Source: Planctomycetaceae bacterium (GTDB taxonomy: Bacteria > Planctomycetota > Planctomycetia > Pirellulales > Pirellulaceae). Taken from it: 64,000 nucleotides of DNA. Below are positions 1 to 7,759 of this stretch, one piece after another. The DNA lies in assembly GCA_020638975.1 (NCBI GenBank), contig JACKHN010000018.1, positions 67,647-131,646 on the forward strand. Direction: 5' to 3'. Position numbers and translations under genes: made by a program. The stretch's first letter is position 1, and the number at the start of each line of letters is the position of its first letter. The notes under the pieces were generated by a model. It worked only from the letters and a program-made list of their open reading frames with translations. It searched no databases and was not told where the DNA came from.

Positions 1-1002
1 ATTAGCGGTCCGTCAAACGGCACCTTGAATCTGAACTCGAATGGAACGTTTACCTACACTCCTGCACCAAACTTTAGCGGCGTCGACACCTTTGTCTATC
101 GCGCCAATGATGGGGCGACGAACTCCAATACTGCAACCGTAACGATTAACGTTACCGGAATAAATCATCCGCCGAACGCCGGTACCGATGCCTACTCGAC
201 GCAACAAGGAACGCAGTTGAATGTGACGGCGGCTAACGGTGTTCTGCGTAACGATACGGACGTCGATCAAACAACACCACTAACCGCTCAGCTCGCAACG
301 CAACCCACGAACGGAACGGTCAATCTCAGCTCGAATGGCGCATTCGTTTACACGCCGAGGAGCGGCTTCTCGGGTACGGACCGGTTCACGTATCGGGCGG
401 TTGACAATGGCGGATTAATGTCGGCACCCACAACGGTGACGATCACGGTCGCAAGTGCTACTGTGTTCCAGAACCCGACCAACAGCCGCGACGTTAACAA
501 CGATGGCGCTGTTTCTCCGCTCGACGCGTTGCTGATAATCAATCACCTCAACAACGTTGGCTCACATCCGTTGACGTCTGCGATTTCTGGGATCCCGTTC
601 CCAGACCCGAACGGCGATAACAATATTTCACCCGCAGATGTTCTGGTGGTCGTGAACCAATTGAATTCGTCCGGCAACGGAGAGGGCGAGGCGTCGGTGC
701 AGTTTCTCTCCGCTAATCCGGCGTTGCAATCGCTGCCGACAGGTGTTGCAATTCAGCCGTTGACTAGCGACGTAGCTGAACGATTTGCCGCGATAGCGAA
801 CGAAGATCAACTTGCGAGTGATCGTGCGGAAGAACAGGACATCGACTTCTTCACAGATTTGGGGCGAAGCGACTTCGCCCGTCAGTATCAGGCCATGAGT
901 GCGTCGGCACGTGCGACTCTAGCTGCCAAAGCGAAGGATCTCGAGTCTGTACTCGACAGCCTGTTTGACGGAGATGACTTGGAAGACGCTTGGAAGGACT
1001 GA
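1..1002 (+). CDS. C-terminal part of a dockerin-bearing cadherin-like surface protein (5' end outside window)
   Basis: The reading frame is open from the first base, so this is the 3' end of a larger gene. The visible part has at least two bacterial cadherin/Ig-like repeats of about 95 residues, each with the signature NGTFTYTP or NGAFVYTP followed by FSGxDxFxYRAxD and a TVTITV end strand. A type I dockerin follows: the paired calcium-binding segments DVNNDGAVSPLDALLIINHL and DPNGDNNISPADVLVVVNQL. An acidic tail of about 100 residues ends the protein. Type I dockerins end many planctomycete exported proteins and may mediate cell-surface assembly through cohesin-like partners; no cohesin is seen here. 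The role as a structural or adhesive surface protein is inferred. The same C-terminal plan recurs in the giant gene at 22.5-50 kb. Confidence 0.85.
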   Translation: MSGPSNGTLNLNSNGTFTYTPAPNFSGVDTFVYRANDGATNSNTATVTINVTGINHPPNAGTDAYSTQQGTQLNVTAANGVLRNDTDVDQTTPLTAQLATQPTNGTVNLSSNGAFVYTPRSGFSGTDRFTYRAVDNGGLMSAPTTVTITVASATVFQNPTNSRDVNNDGAVSPLDALLIINHLNNVGSHPLTSAISGIPFPDPNGDNNISPADVLVVVNQLNSSGNGEGEASVQFLSANPALQSLPTGVAIQPLTSDVAERFAAIANEDQLASDRAEEQDIDFFTDLGRSDFARQYQAMSASARATLAAKAKDLESVLDSLFDGDDLEDAWKD

Positions 1003-1190
1003 TTTTCTGACGTTCCCGCGACGAATCGTCTCGAAGCTATAGGGATCGGCGCGGGGGCGATCAAAGAAAGAGGCGTTGCCGTTCGCTGTCCCGTTTTCTA
1101 CTCTGGGAGATGATGCAAGCCGTCGTCACCCAAAGTAACTAGGCGTTCGTGCAACGACGCAGTCCTCTTTCTACCCGGTGAAAGGTACGC

Positions 1191-1886
1191 ATGTCTTCTG
1201 ACATCGTTGTTTGCCCGCAGTGCGGGACGAATCTTCAGAACAGTGCAAACATTGCGGGGCAGGTCGTGGCGTGTCCGCAATGCCAAACACAACTGCAGAT
1301 GCCTGCACTTCAACAGTCATTCGCTGCACCGCAGTTGCCGGCACCGGTCGGGCTGCCACCCATGGTCGAACTGCCACCTTCCATTGCGAGTAACCCCGCG
1401 GGAGGCTCGGGTATTCATGGAAGCGGGCCGCTCGTGCAAACGGGTCGTTCGAAGAAAAGGGCTCCGACGAGTGTGCAGGATCGACTCCGGAAACGCTCGA
1501 ATCCAATGGCGATCTTCTTTGCCGTCGTAATTGTCATGGTGATCATCGGCGTCGGAGTAGCCTCTGTCTTGTGGGATCGAGCCGAGAAGGCGAAGCGTCA
1601 GTTTGCCGCCCAGATGATTGGGAATTGGGAGCTGGTTCCTGGTCAGTCGCAACTAGAGCGATGGGATTTCGCGTTCCACGACGACCGGAAATTACAGATG
1701 GCGCTTGGTACTCAGCTGAGCGAAGGTTGGTGGAAGGTCACATCCGTTCAAGGGTCGACCGGATATGTGTTGATCGAATGGCCCGACGAAGCTCCGGAGA
1801 CGATGCGTGTCCGATTTGACGGCGGGACCATGCAAGTACAGCTTGAGAGCGTTGGCAACTTTGCGTTTCGACCTGCGGTGCCATAG
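1191..1886 (+). CDS. Zinc-ribbon, single-pass membrane protein of unknown function
   Basis: The 231-residue product starts with a zinc ribbon: CPQC at residues 8-11 and CPQC at 28-31. A Pro/Ser-rich linker with a basic cluster (about residues 86-104) follows, then one strongly hydrophobic segment at about 106-128. The C-terminal domain of about 100 residues contains GNWELVPGQSQLERWDFAF and several strand-like stretches, suggesting a small lipocalin-like or beta-barrel fold; this is inference. The zinc ribbon would face the cytoplasm and the C-terminal domain the periplasm. Many planctomycete genes begin with such an MJ0042-like zinc ribbon. No specific function is recognised. The upstream gene is on the same strand 188 bp away; the next gene is convergent. 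Confidence 0.7.
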   Translation: MSSDIVVCPQCGTNLQNSANIAGQVVACPQCQTQLQMPALQQSFAAPQLPAPVGLPPMVELPPSIASNPAGGSGIHGSGPLVQTGRSKKRAPTSVQDRLRKRSNPMAIFFAVVIVMVIIGVGVASVLWDRAEKAKRQFAAQMIGNWELVPGQSQLERWDFAFHDDRKLQMALGTQLSEGWWKVTSVQGSTGYVLIEWPDEAPETMRVRFDGGTMQVQLESVGNFAFRPAVP

Positions 1887-1982
1887 GCCGGGTCGTCGGT
1901 GATCACCGAGCTCAAAAAGTAAAACGAGCAGCCAACGCGAACCGTTGGCTACCCGTTTGTAGATCTGCGGAAGAAGCTTGGG

Positions 1983-2579
1983 TTATTTCTTCGGCACACC
2001 GAGTTCGGCGAGTCGAGTCGCCACATCAGACCCGTGTGTCTTTGTATTTACTTCTTTGTCGATGACGGCCACTTTGCCATCCGCATCGATGATAAATGTC
2101 CATCGTTCCGGCACTTGGCGTGTACCGTGAACGACGCCGTAGGCTTCTGCGACCTTCTTACCTGGATCGCTTAGGATGGGGTAATCCAATTTCAGGGATT
2201 CCGCGTACTTCTTATTGGTTTCCGCGTCGTCGCAACTGGCCGTGAAAAACGCGACTTGGAATTTGTCCAATCCGGATCCTGCGGACGCTCCGATTTCAAC
2301 TTGTTTGTTGCCCAGCAATGTGACGGTGAACGCATCGCTGATTTCGCTGGCACGCAGCGAATTACATTGAGCCGTTCAGCCACCGGTGAATGCTTTTGGG
2401 AACCAAGCGACGACAACTGCGGTGCCTTTCAGTTCCGACAGCTTGTACGTCTTGCCATCGCTACCCTGCAGTTCAAAGTCAGGGGCCGGGTCGCCGACCT
2501 TGAGTTCTGCTTGTGCCGAGTTGGCGAACAAACCTGTCGCCAGAGCGAGGCCAGTGACCAGGCTCAAGAGTTTCTTCAT
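1983..2579 (-). CDS. Probable selenocysteine-containing peroxiredoxin (exported), in-frame TGA at residue 68
   Basis: Read through one in-frame TGA (2376-2378), this frame gives a continuous 198-residue AhpC/TSA-type peroxiredoxin. A signal peptide (MKKLLSLVTGLALATGLFA, cleavage near residue 24) precedes VGDPAPDFELQGSDG. The active-site loop WFPKAFTGG-U-TAQCNS places the TGA exactly where peroxidatic Cys sits in relatives; a candidate resolving Cys follows at +4 (residue 72). After the TGA come FQVAFFTASCDDAETN, YPILSDPGKKVAEAYGV and RWTFIIDADGKV, all typical of the fold's second half. A 7-bp hairpin begins 14 nt after the TGA. The start was chosen from AAGGAG at 2586-2591, six bases upstream of ATG 2579; the adjacent ATG at 2582 is possible. 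The expected role is reduction of peroxides in the periplasm. Alternatives are a nonsense mutation or sequencing error in a Cys protein; the hairpin argues against both. It lies 101 bp downstream of yebC. Confidence 0.85.
2343..2361 (-). promoter_or_regulatory. Candidate bacterial SECIS hairpin just downstream of the in-frame TGA
   Basis: On the minus strand, arms UUCGCUG and CAGCGAA form a perfect 7-bp stem closing a 5-nt loop, CGUGC. The loop begins 22 nt after the UGA and has G at its second position. Bacterial SECIS elements are known to lie immediately 3' of the UGA inside the coding sequence, with a short apical loop carrying a G in its first two positions; the geometry here agrees. It would recruit SelB carrying Sec-tRNA. 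The assignment rests on inspection, not on a folding calculation. Confidence 0.7.
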
Positions 2580-2585
2580 CATTAA

Positions 2586-2591
2586 CTCCTT
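2586..2591 (-). promoter_or_regulatory. Shine-Dalgarno site deciding the start of the peroxiredoxin
   Basis: AAGGAG on the minus strand is followed by TTA and then two consecutive ATG codons. The spacing is 3 nt to the first ATG (2582) and 6 nt to the second (2579). The second is preferred and gives a standard MKK-type signal peptide. An upstream alternative start at 2639 would add residues without signal-peptide character. Confidence 0.6.
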
Positions 2592-2680
2592 CATAGGGAA
2601 AGTCACGTGAGGGAAATCAACGCGAGTCCAAGCTACCACGCCCGCCCCGGCGAGTCCATTCTTTCGGTCGAGTCCACGCG

Positions 2681-3448
2681 CTACCGTGCCTGAGTCGAAT
2701 CGTCACTGAGTATCGCGATCACCTCATCGGAAATGTCGAAGTTGGCAGAAACGCTTTGAACGTCGTCATGATCGTCGAGCAGTTCCATTAGCTTCAGTAC
2801 TTGGCGGGCACCCTCTAAATCCAACTCGACGGTGACGCTGGGAATACGAGCGATCTCTTTGGATTCTGCGGTGATGTCGGCAGCTTCCAGGGCATCCGAG
2901 ACTGTCGCAAATACATCGGGTTCGCACAGGAGTTCGAGTTTGTCACCCGAGTGTTTTATATCCTCGGCCCCCGCTTCGAGTGCGATTTCCATCAGCCGTT
3001 CCTCATTCGCTCCATCGACCGAGAAGACGAACAAGCCTTTACGTTCAAAGAGATAGGCAACACAATTCGTCGCACCGAGCTTTCCGCCGTTGACCTCGAA
3101 TAACTTGCGAATCTCGGGGGCCGTTCGGTTACGGTTATCGGTGACGATATCACACAGGATCGCGACGCCGTTTGGCCCGTATCCCTCGTAGAGAACTTCA
3201 TCGACGTTGCCACCTTCCAACTCGCCGGTTCCCTTCTTGATCGCACGTGCGATCGTATCGTTCGGCATATTGACAGCCTTGGCATCGGCGATGGCCAATC
3301 GCAGTCGCGGGTTCATGCCCGCATCGCCGCCACCTAACTTCGCAGCCACGATGATCGCTTTGGAACATTTGCTCCATGCTTTACCACGTTTGCTGTCAAT
3401 CACCGCCTTCTTATGCTTGATACCGGCCCAATGTGAATGTCCAGCCAT
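2681..3448 (-). CDS. yebC: YebC/PmpR-family protein
   Basis: The 255-residue product opens with the family hallmark MAGHSHWAGIKHKKAVIDSKRGK and continues with NPRLRLAIADAKAVNMPNDTI, the basic surface and conserved core of the family. The middle part (VLYEGYGPNGVAILCDIVTDNRNRT) and the C-terminal domain (DALEAADI, then LMELLDDHDDVQSV) also match. Length is the family norm of about 240-255. YebC proteins were annotated as DNA-binding regulators and have more recently been linked to relief of ribosome stalling; which applies here cannot be read from sequence. It lies upstream of the peroxiredoxin gene and 209 bp downstream of the HhH-GPD gene, all on the minus strand. Confidence 0.95.
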   Translation of the reverse strand: MAGHSHWAGIKHKKAVIDSKRGKAWSKCSKAIIVAAKLGGGDAGMNPRLRLAIADAKAVNMPNDTIARAIKKGTGELEGGNVDEVLYEGYGPNGVAILCDIVTDNRNRTAPEIRKLFEVNGGKLGATNCVAYLFERKGLFVFSVDGANEERLMEIALEAGAEDIKHSGDKLELLCEPDVFATVSDALEAADITAESKEIARIPSVTVELDLEGARQVLKLMELLDDHDDVQSVSANFDISDEVIAILSDDSTQAR

Positions 3449-3657
3449 GCTTCAATCTCTACTTGCAGTGAATTCGACGTGTGCGAGCACATCTCTGCCG
3501 AATCGACTGCCGCCGCTCTTCTTCCCGCGTTCGTCGAGCGGAGTATGCGGTCGGTAACGGGCGTAAGATAGCCGCAAGTTCGCAGAGACCGACGCAGAAA
3601 TTCGTCGTGAGGGACGTGAAGTCGGAGAAGCCATCATCGACAGGCCACGTAGCTTAT

Positions 3658-4479
3658 TTATCGAGGCTTCTTTTTCGCCAGCCCCTTTGACGATGCCTTT
3701 TTGGCAGACTTGGCCGTCTTCTTTGCAGAGCCGGATTTCACGGCTGCCTTCGCCTTCTCTGATTTCTTGGGAGCTGACTTCTTTTCCGATTTTTTCGTCG
3801 CTCGCTTCGGCAATCGATCTTTCGCATCCGGATCGATTTCAAGAATGATCGAGCGGACTTTAGGGGAATGCGGCGACGAGCCAAAGTCAACAGCCAACTG
3901 ATGTAACAAAGAACCGAATTCGACGCCTTTGGTCTTGGGCACCGTTCTTTCTAGTCCGGGTATCCTCCCTTTCGATGCCTCGGCTTCCGTGATCACATCA
4001 AGCACGATGAATAGCTTAAATCCACCATAGTTGACGGGAATCGAATGTCCGGAGAGCGCGTTCTGCGCGACGTACGATACACAAAACGGCGTGACTCCGT
4101 TGATGCTCTCGAAGTCTTTAACAGCCTTCCCAAGGTTACCTTTCCGAAGGATATCAATGTCGAACGAGTAGTACTTCTCGAAGACGCCCTGTAGAGCTCG
4201 CTTCAATCGATTCGCGGCCTGAGGGGGATCGTTCAACGGTGCCATCACTTCCGACAGTTCGGCAATGGTCGTAACCCGTACCTCGTTCCAGTCGTAGTAG
4301 CTCTCTTGTAGCTTGGCAAAAACATCGTCGGTAACGTCGTGCTTGGAGTTTTCGAGACAGCACGCGTACAACAGATGCTCTAGTACCGAACGGTCGCTGG
4401 GCGGTGCCGCTGGCTTGAAATGTTTCTTGAGGACTTTGGCTGTTTTCGTCAGGATATCGGCGCGGTTCGAAGCACTCAT
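3658..4479 (-). CDS. HhH-GPD (endonuclease III-like) protein with a Lys/Ala-rich tail
   Basis: The start is taken at ATG 4479 (MSASNRADIL), giving 273 residues; upstream codons in the frame run into rbfA and look non-native. About residues 1-200 resemble an endonuclease III-type helical fold: VLEHLLYACCLENS near the N-terminus, then LRKGNLGKAVKDFESINGVTPFCVSYVAQNAL in the place of the helix-hairpin-helix region, and HSIPV after it. The catalytic Lys/Asp pattern of true glycosylases is not clearly preserved and no [4Fe-4S] Cys cluster is visible, so activity is doubtful. The last 55 residues are almost only K, A, S and T, like histone H1 tails, suggesting non-specific DNA binding. The gene begins 25 bp after rbfA ends and is probably in the nusA-infB-rbfA transcription unit. 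Confidence 0.7.
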   Translation of the reverse strand: MSASNRADILTKTAKVLKKHFKPAAPPSDRSVLEHLLYACCLENSKHDVTDDVFAKLQESYYDWNEVRVTTIAELSEVMAPLNDPPQAANRLKRALQGVFEKYYSFDIDILRKGNLGKAVKDFESINGVTPFCVSYVAQNALSGHSIPVNYGGFKLFIVLDVITEAEASKGRIPGLERTVPKTKGVEFGSLLHQLAVDFGSSPHSPKVRSIILEIDPDAKDRLPKRATKKSEKKSAPKKSEKAKAAVKSGSAKKTAKSAKKASSKGLAKKKPR

Positions 4480-4504
4480 GGTGTGGTCTATCGCCTGAGA
4501 AGAA

Positions 4505-4951
4505 CTAAGTGTCAGAATTGATCGAAGACTCATTCGAGTTATCAGAGATGTCGCTCGACAAATCGTCGCTAGTTTCAGCTTCGATGGGTGTGGCGTTGGC
4601 GTCGTCACCCTCGGGAAGGACTTCGTTCAGAATTCGCGCGACCGCAAGCGAATGTTTGACGCCTTGATCGAGTACAAATCTGAGCTTCGGTGTATAGCGA
4701 GTGTCGATGCGATTACCGACTTTGCTTTGCAGAAAGCCACTCGCACTTTCCAATCCGCGGAGGCAAAGGTTCTGCTTCGTCTCGTCGCCCATAATGGAGA
4801 CGTGGACGCGTGCCATCCGCATATCGGGTGCGACTTCGACGTAAGTCACAGTCACATCGCAAATGCGAGGATCGGTTAGTTCCACGAGGATCGACATACT
4901 TACGACCTCGCGGATGGCTTCGGCGGCTTTCAAGAGTCGGCGGGAATTCAT
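4505..4951 (-). CDS. rbfA: Ribosome-binding factor A
   Basis: The 148-residue protein begins MNSRRLLKAAEAIREVVSMS and contains the RbfA KH-like core: LTDPRICDVTVTYVEVAPDMRMARVHVSIMG, then LESASGFLQSKVGNRIDTRYTPKLRFVLDQG. An acidic, Ser/Asn-rich tail of about 35 residues extends beyond the usual domain. RbfA binds the 30S subunit and assists late 16S rRNA processing and cold adaptation. Its ATG overlaps the infB stop by 4 bp, implying translational coupling in the classical nusA-infB-rbfA order. Confidence 0.95.
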   Translation of the reverse strand: MNSRRLLKAAEAIREVVSMSILVELTDPRICDVTVTYVEVAPDMRMARVHVSIMGDETKQNLCLRGLESASGFLQSKVGNRIDTRYTPKLRFVLDQGVKHSLAVARILNEVLPEGDDANATPIEAETSDDLSSDISDNSNESSINSDT

Positions 4952-7665
4952 AAGGTCCGTGCAAACTCCTCGATCTTGTAAGCTTCAAGTACATCATCTT
5001 GCTTGATGTCGTTAAAGCCCGATAGCTTCATGCCGCATTCCAGTCCGCGGGCAACTTCCTTTACGTCCTCTTTGACGCGTCGCAACGAGTCCAACGGATA
5101 GTCGCCGATGGTTCGACCGTCGCGATTAATACGGATGCGACATCCCCGCTCGATCGATCCCTGAATGACGTAGCACCCGGCGATCGTGCCTGCCTTGCTG
5201 ACCGCGAACACTTGTTTGACAAGAGCACGACCCAAATCGATGACACGCTCCTCCGGTTTCAGCTTGCCTTCGAGCATCGCCTTCAGATCTTCGGTCATCT
5301 TGTAGATGATGTCATAACGTCGAATCTCAATCCGACGATCATCGGCCAGGCTGCGAGCAGCTTCGTCGGGAATCACGTTAAAGCCCAAGATGACGGCGTT
5401 CGAGGCATCGGCCAGATGTACATCGCCGACCGTGATCCCGCCAACTGACTGTTGCAAGATCTTGATTTGGACTTCGGGGTGATCGAGTTTTTCCAACTCC
5501 TTGTTGATTGCTTCTAGCGAGCCTTGAACATCTGCCCGGATAATCACGTTCAGCACGACAGCCTCTTCCGTTTGGCCTAGTCGGCCATCGGCAAGCAATT
5601 CTTGGAATCGCTCAAACGAGATCTTCGTCGAGCCTTGGCCACTTAGGCCGCTACGGTGACTGCTCGTGGCACGCGTCTCTGCAATCTGTCGAGCCTCGGT
5701 GATGTCATCAAGCACATAGAATGCGTCGCCCGCGCCGGGAGCAACATCCAATCCTGTGATGTTCACGGGAGTCGAGGGACCTGCCTCTTCGACAGACACG
5801 GTTGGGTTCAGCGTGTCGTACATCGCCTTGACACGACCGTGCGATGGGCCGCAGACAACAATATCGCCCACTCGTAGTGTTCCGTTGCGAACGATCACCT
5901 TTGCGACGACCCCGCGTCCACCTTCTTGCTGGGCTTCGATGCAGACTCCCAACGCATCACGCTCGGGATCTGCAACGTATTCGTTGAGTTCCGCGATCGC
6001 CAACAAAGTCTCAAGTAGCTCGTCGATGCCAGTTCCGGCGATCGCACTCGTTTTGACGACCTCGACGTCGCCGCCCCATTCGCTGGGCAACAAATCTCGG
6101 GTGGCTAACTCCTGCATGATCCGGTTCACGTCGACGCCTGGAAGATCAATCTTGTTCAACGCGACGACGATCGGCACGCCCGCGGCCTTGGCATGGGCGA
6201 TTGCTTCTTCCGTCTGCGGCATGACGCCGTCGTCAGCGGCCACAACCAACACGGCGATATCGGTGACATTGGCACCGCGGGCTCGCATCTCGGTAAAGGC
6301 TTCGTGACCGGGTGTATCGACGAACGAGACCGGACGTCCATGGTTGTCGACTTTGTAGGCTCGAATATGCTGCGTAATGCCGCCGGCCTCGCCGGACACG
6401 ACGTCGATTCCAAGAACGCGATCAAGCAGCGACGTCTTGCCGTGGTCGACGTGGCCAAGGAAGGTGACGATGGGCGGTCGTGGCTGCACGCGGTCGGGGT
6501 CGTTTTCTTGTTCGCGAATCTTCGTGATGATCGATTCCTCAAGCGTTTCCTTGGCCTTAATCTCGACATCGACACCAAGTTCCGCGATCAGCAGGTCGAT
6601 ATACTCGTTCTCGATCTGGGCGTTGATGGTGGCCATCATGCCAAGCCCCATCAAGGCACGCTGAACTTTTGCCGATGGAACACCGGCCGCTTCCGAGAAC
6701 GTGCGAACCGTGCAAGGAAGCTCAAGAGACGCTTTCCCTTTTCGTGGGGCAGCGGTATTGTTGCCCTTTCGCGTGAGCGTCCTACGTCGACGCGATCGGT
6801 AGGTGTCATCGTCTCTGCCAAAACTTCGTGATCGCTGCGCGGGTTGTGATTTTCTGGCTTTCTGTCGATCAGCTCGGGCACTTGCCAAACCCGACAAACC
6901 ACGTCCCGTTCCTTCGCCTTCTTCGACGACTTTTGCACCCTTACCGCGTCGTCCTCGCGCGGCGCTCAGCGGAGCATCGCCTTCATTGGCCGCTGCGGCA
7001 GGCTTGCGACTTAGGCCGCCCTTGCCGCCCAACGGCGACTTCGCCGGCTTTTCAGCGGCTTTGGCTGCGATTTGTTCGAGAGGCGCGGCAGTGCCTTTCT
7101 TCGCGCCGGCAATCGCATCTTTCGGAAGACGAATCTCCGGCTTCTGTGCCGCAGGTTCGCTCGATACCGCTTTGGGAGCCGGTTGCGGAGCGTCCGGCAT
7201 TTCGGCGAGCCGGATCACTGGCTCTCGCTTCTTCTTCGGTTTTGGATCGTCGGAGCCACTGTCCTTCTTCTTCGCTTCTGCCGAAGAGGCACCGATGACC
7301 TTAATCTTGCCTTTGGCCACCGGCGTCATGTAATCATCGCGCGTATAGACCTCAGGCACGGTAGGGGCTGCGGGAGCAGCAGGGCTTGCTGGCGTGGCGG
7401 GCGCGGGACTTCGCGAAGACAATGGGCCACTGGCTCGCGCGGATAGCGGTGACGCTTTCGGAGGGACTGGCACCGGCGCCGGTGCGTTCTTCTTTTCGCC
7501 TCCAGCGAGGTACGTCTTCAGTTTGTCGACTTCTGCGTCCTCAAGGCTGGCCAACGCGGACCCTTTGCCGGTGATTCCAGCCTTGTTACAGATCTCGACA
7601 AGGTCTTTGCTATCGAGCTTCAGTTCTTTTGCTAACGCGTAAATGCGAATTGGCACTCTCGGCAT
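4948..7665 (-). CDS. infB: Translation initiation factor IF-2
   Basis: The 905-residue product has an N-terminal IF2_N helix module (RIYALAKELKLDSKDLVEICNKAGI), a long low-complexity Ala/Pro/Lys linker to about residue 310, and a second IF2_N-like segment. The GTPase domain starts with GHVDHGKTSLLDRV (G1, about residue 404), followed by GGITQHI (switch I), DTPGHEAF (G3), NKIDLPG (G4) and KTSAIAGTGI (G5). Domains II-IV follow, ending KLSGFNDIKQDDVLEAYKIEEFARTL. It places initiator fMet-tRNA on the 30S subunit and promotes 50S joining. It sits between nusA (94 bp upstream) and rbfA (4-bp overlap). The extended linker is usual for large bacterial IF-2 forms. Confidence 0.97.
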   Translation of the reverse strand: MPRVPIRIYALAKELKLDSKDLVEICNKAGITGKGSALASLEDAEVDKLKTYLAGGEKKNAPAPVPVPPKASPLSARASGPLSSRSPAPATPASPAAPAAPTVPEVYTRDDYMTPVAKGKIKVIGASSAEAKKKDSGSDDPKPKKKREPVIRLAEMPDAPQPAPKAVSSEPAAQKPEIRLPKDAIAGAKKGTAAPLEQIAAKAAEKPAKSPLGGKGGLSRKPAAAANEGDAPLSAARGRRGKGAKVVEEGEGTGRGLSGLASARADRQKARKSQPAQRSRSFGRDDDTYRSRRRRTLTRKGNNTAAPRKGKASLELPCTVRTFSEAAGVPSAKVQRALMGLGMMATINAQIENEYIDLLIAELGVDVEIKAKETLEESIITKIREQENDPDRVQPRPPIVTFLGHVDHGKTSLLDRVLGIDVVSGEAGGITQHIRAYKVDNHGRPVSFVDTPGHEAFTEMRARGANVTDIAVLVVAADDGVMPQTEEAIAHAKAAGVPIVVALNKIDLPGVDVNRIMQELATRDLLPSEWGGDVEVVKTSAIAGTGIDELLETLLAIAELNEYVADPERDALGVCIEAQQEGGRGVVAKVIVRNGTLRVGDIVVCGPSHGRVKAMYDTLNPTVSVEEAGPSTPVNITGLDVAPGAGDAFYVLDDITEARQIAETRATSSHRSGLSGQGSTKISFERFQELLADGRLGQTEEAVVLNVIIRADVQGSLEAINKELEKLDHPEVQIKILQQSVGGITVGDVHLADASNAVILGFNVIPDEAARSLADDRRIEIRRYDIIYKMTEDLKAMLEGKLKPEERVIDLGRALVKQVFAVSKAGTIAGCYVIQGSIERGCRIRINRDGRTIGDYPLDSLRRVKEDVKEVARGLECGMKLSGFNDIKQDDVLEAYKIEEFARTL

Positions 7666-7759
7666 TCCTTTCGGGGGCGCGATGCACTCGTTGGACGAAT
7701 CGCGTTCCCAGGTTCAAACAATATGGCTGCTACATGGTGAGCCTCTCCCTAAGTCCTGG

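Noticed and set aside
1983..2318. Separate short gene starting at TTG 2318 downstream of the TGA
   Set aside because: It would encode only the second half of a peroxiredoxin fold without active site, has no good ribosome-binding site, and is in register with the upstream half.
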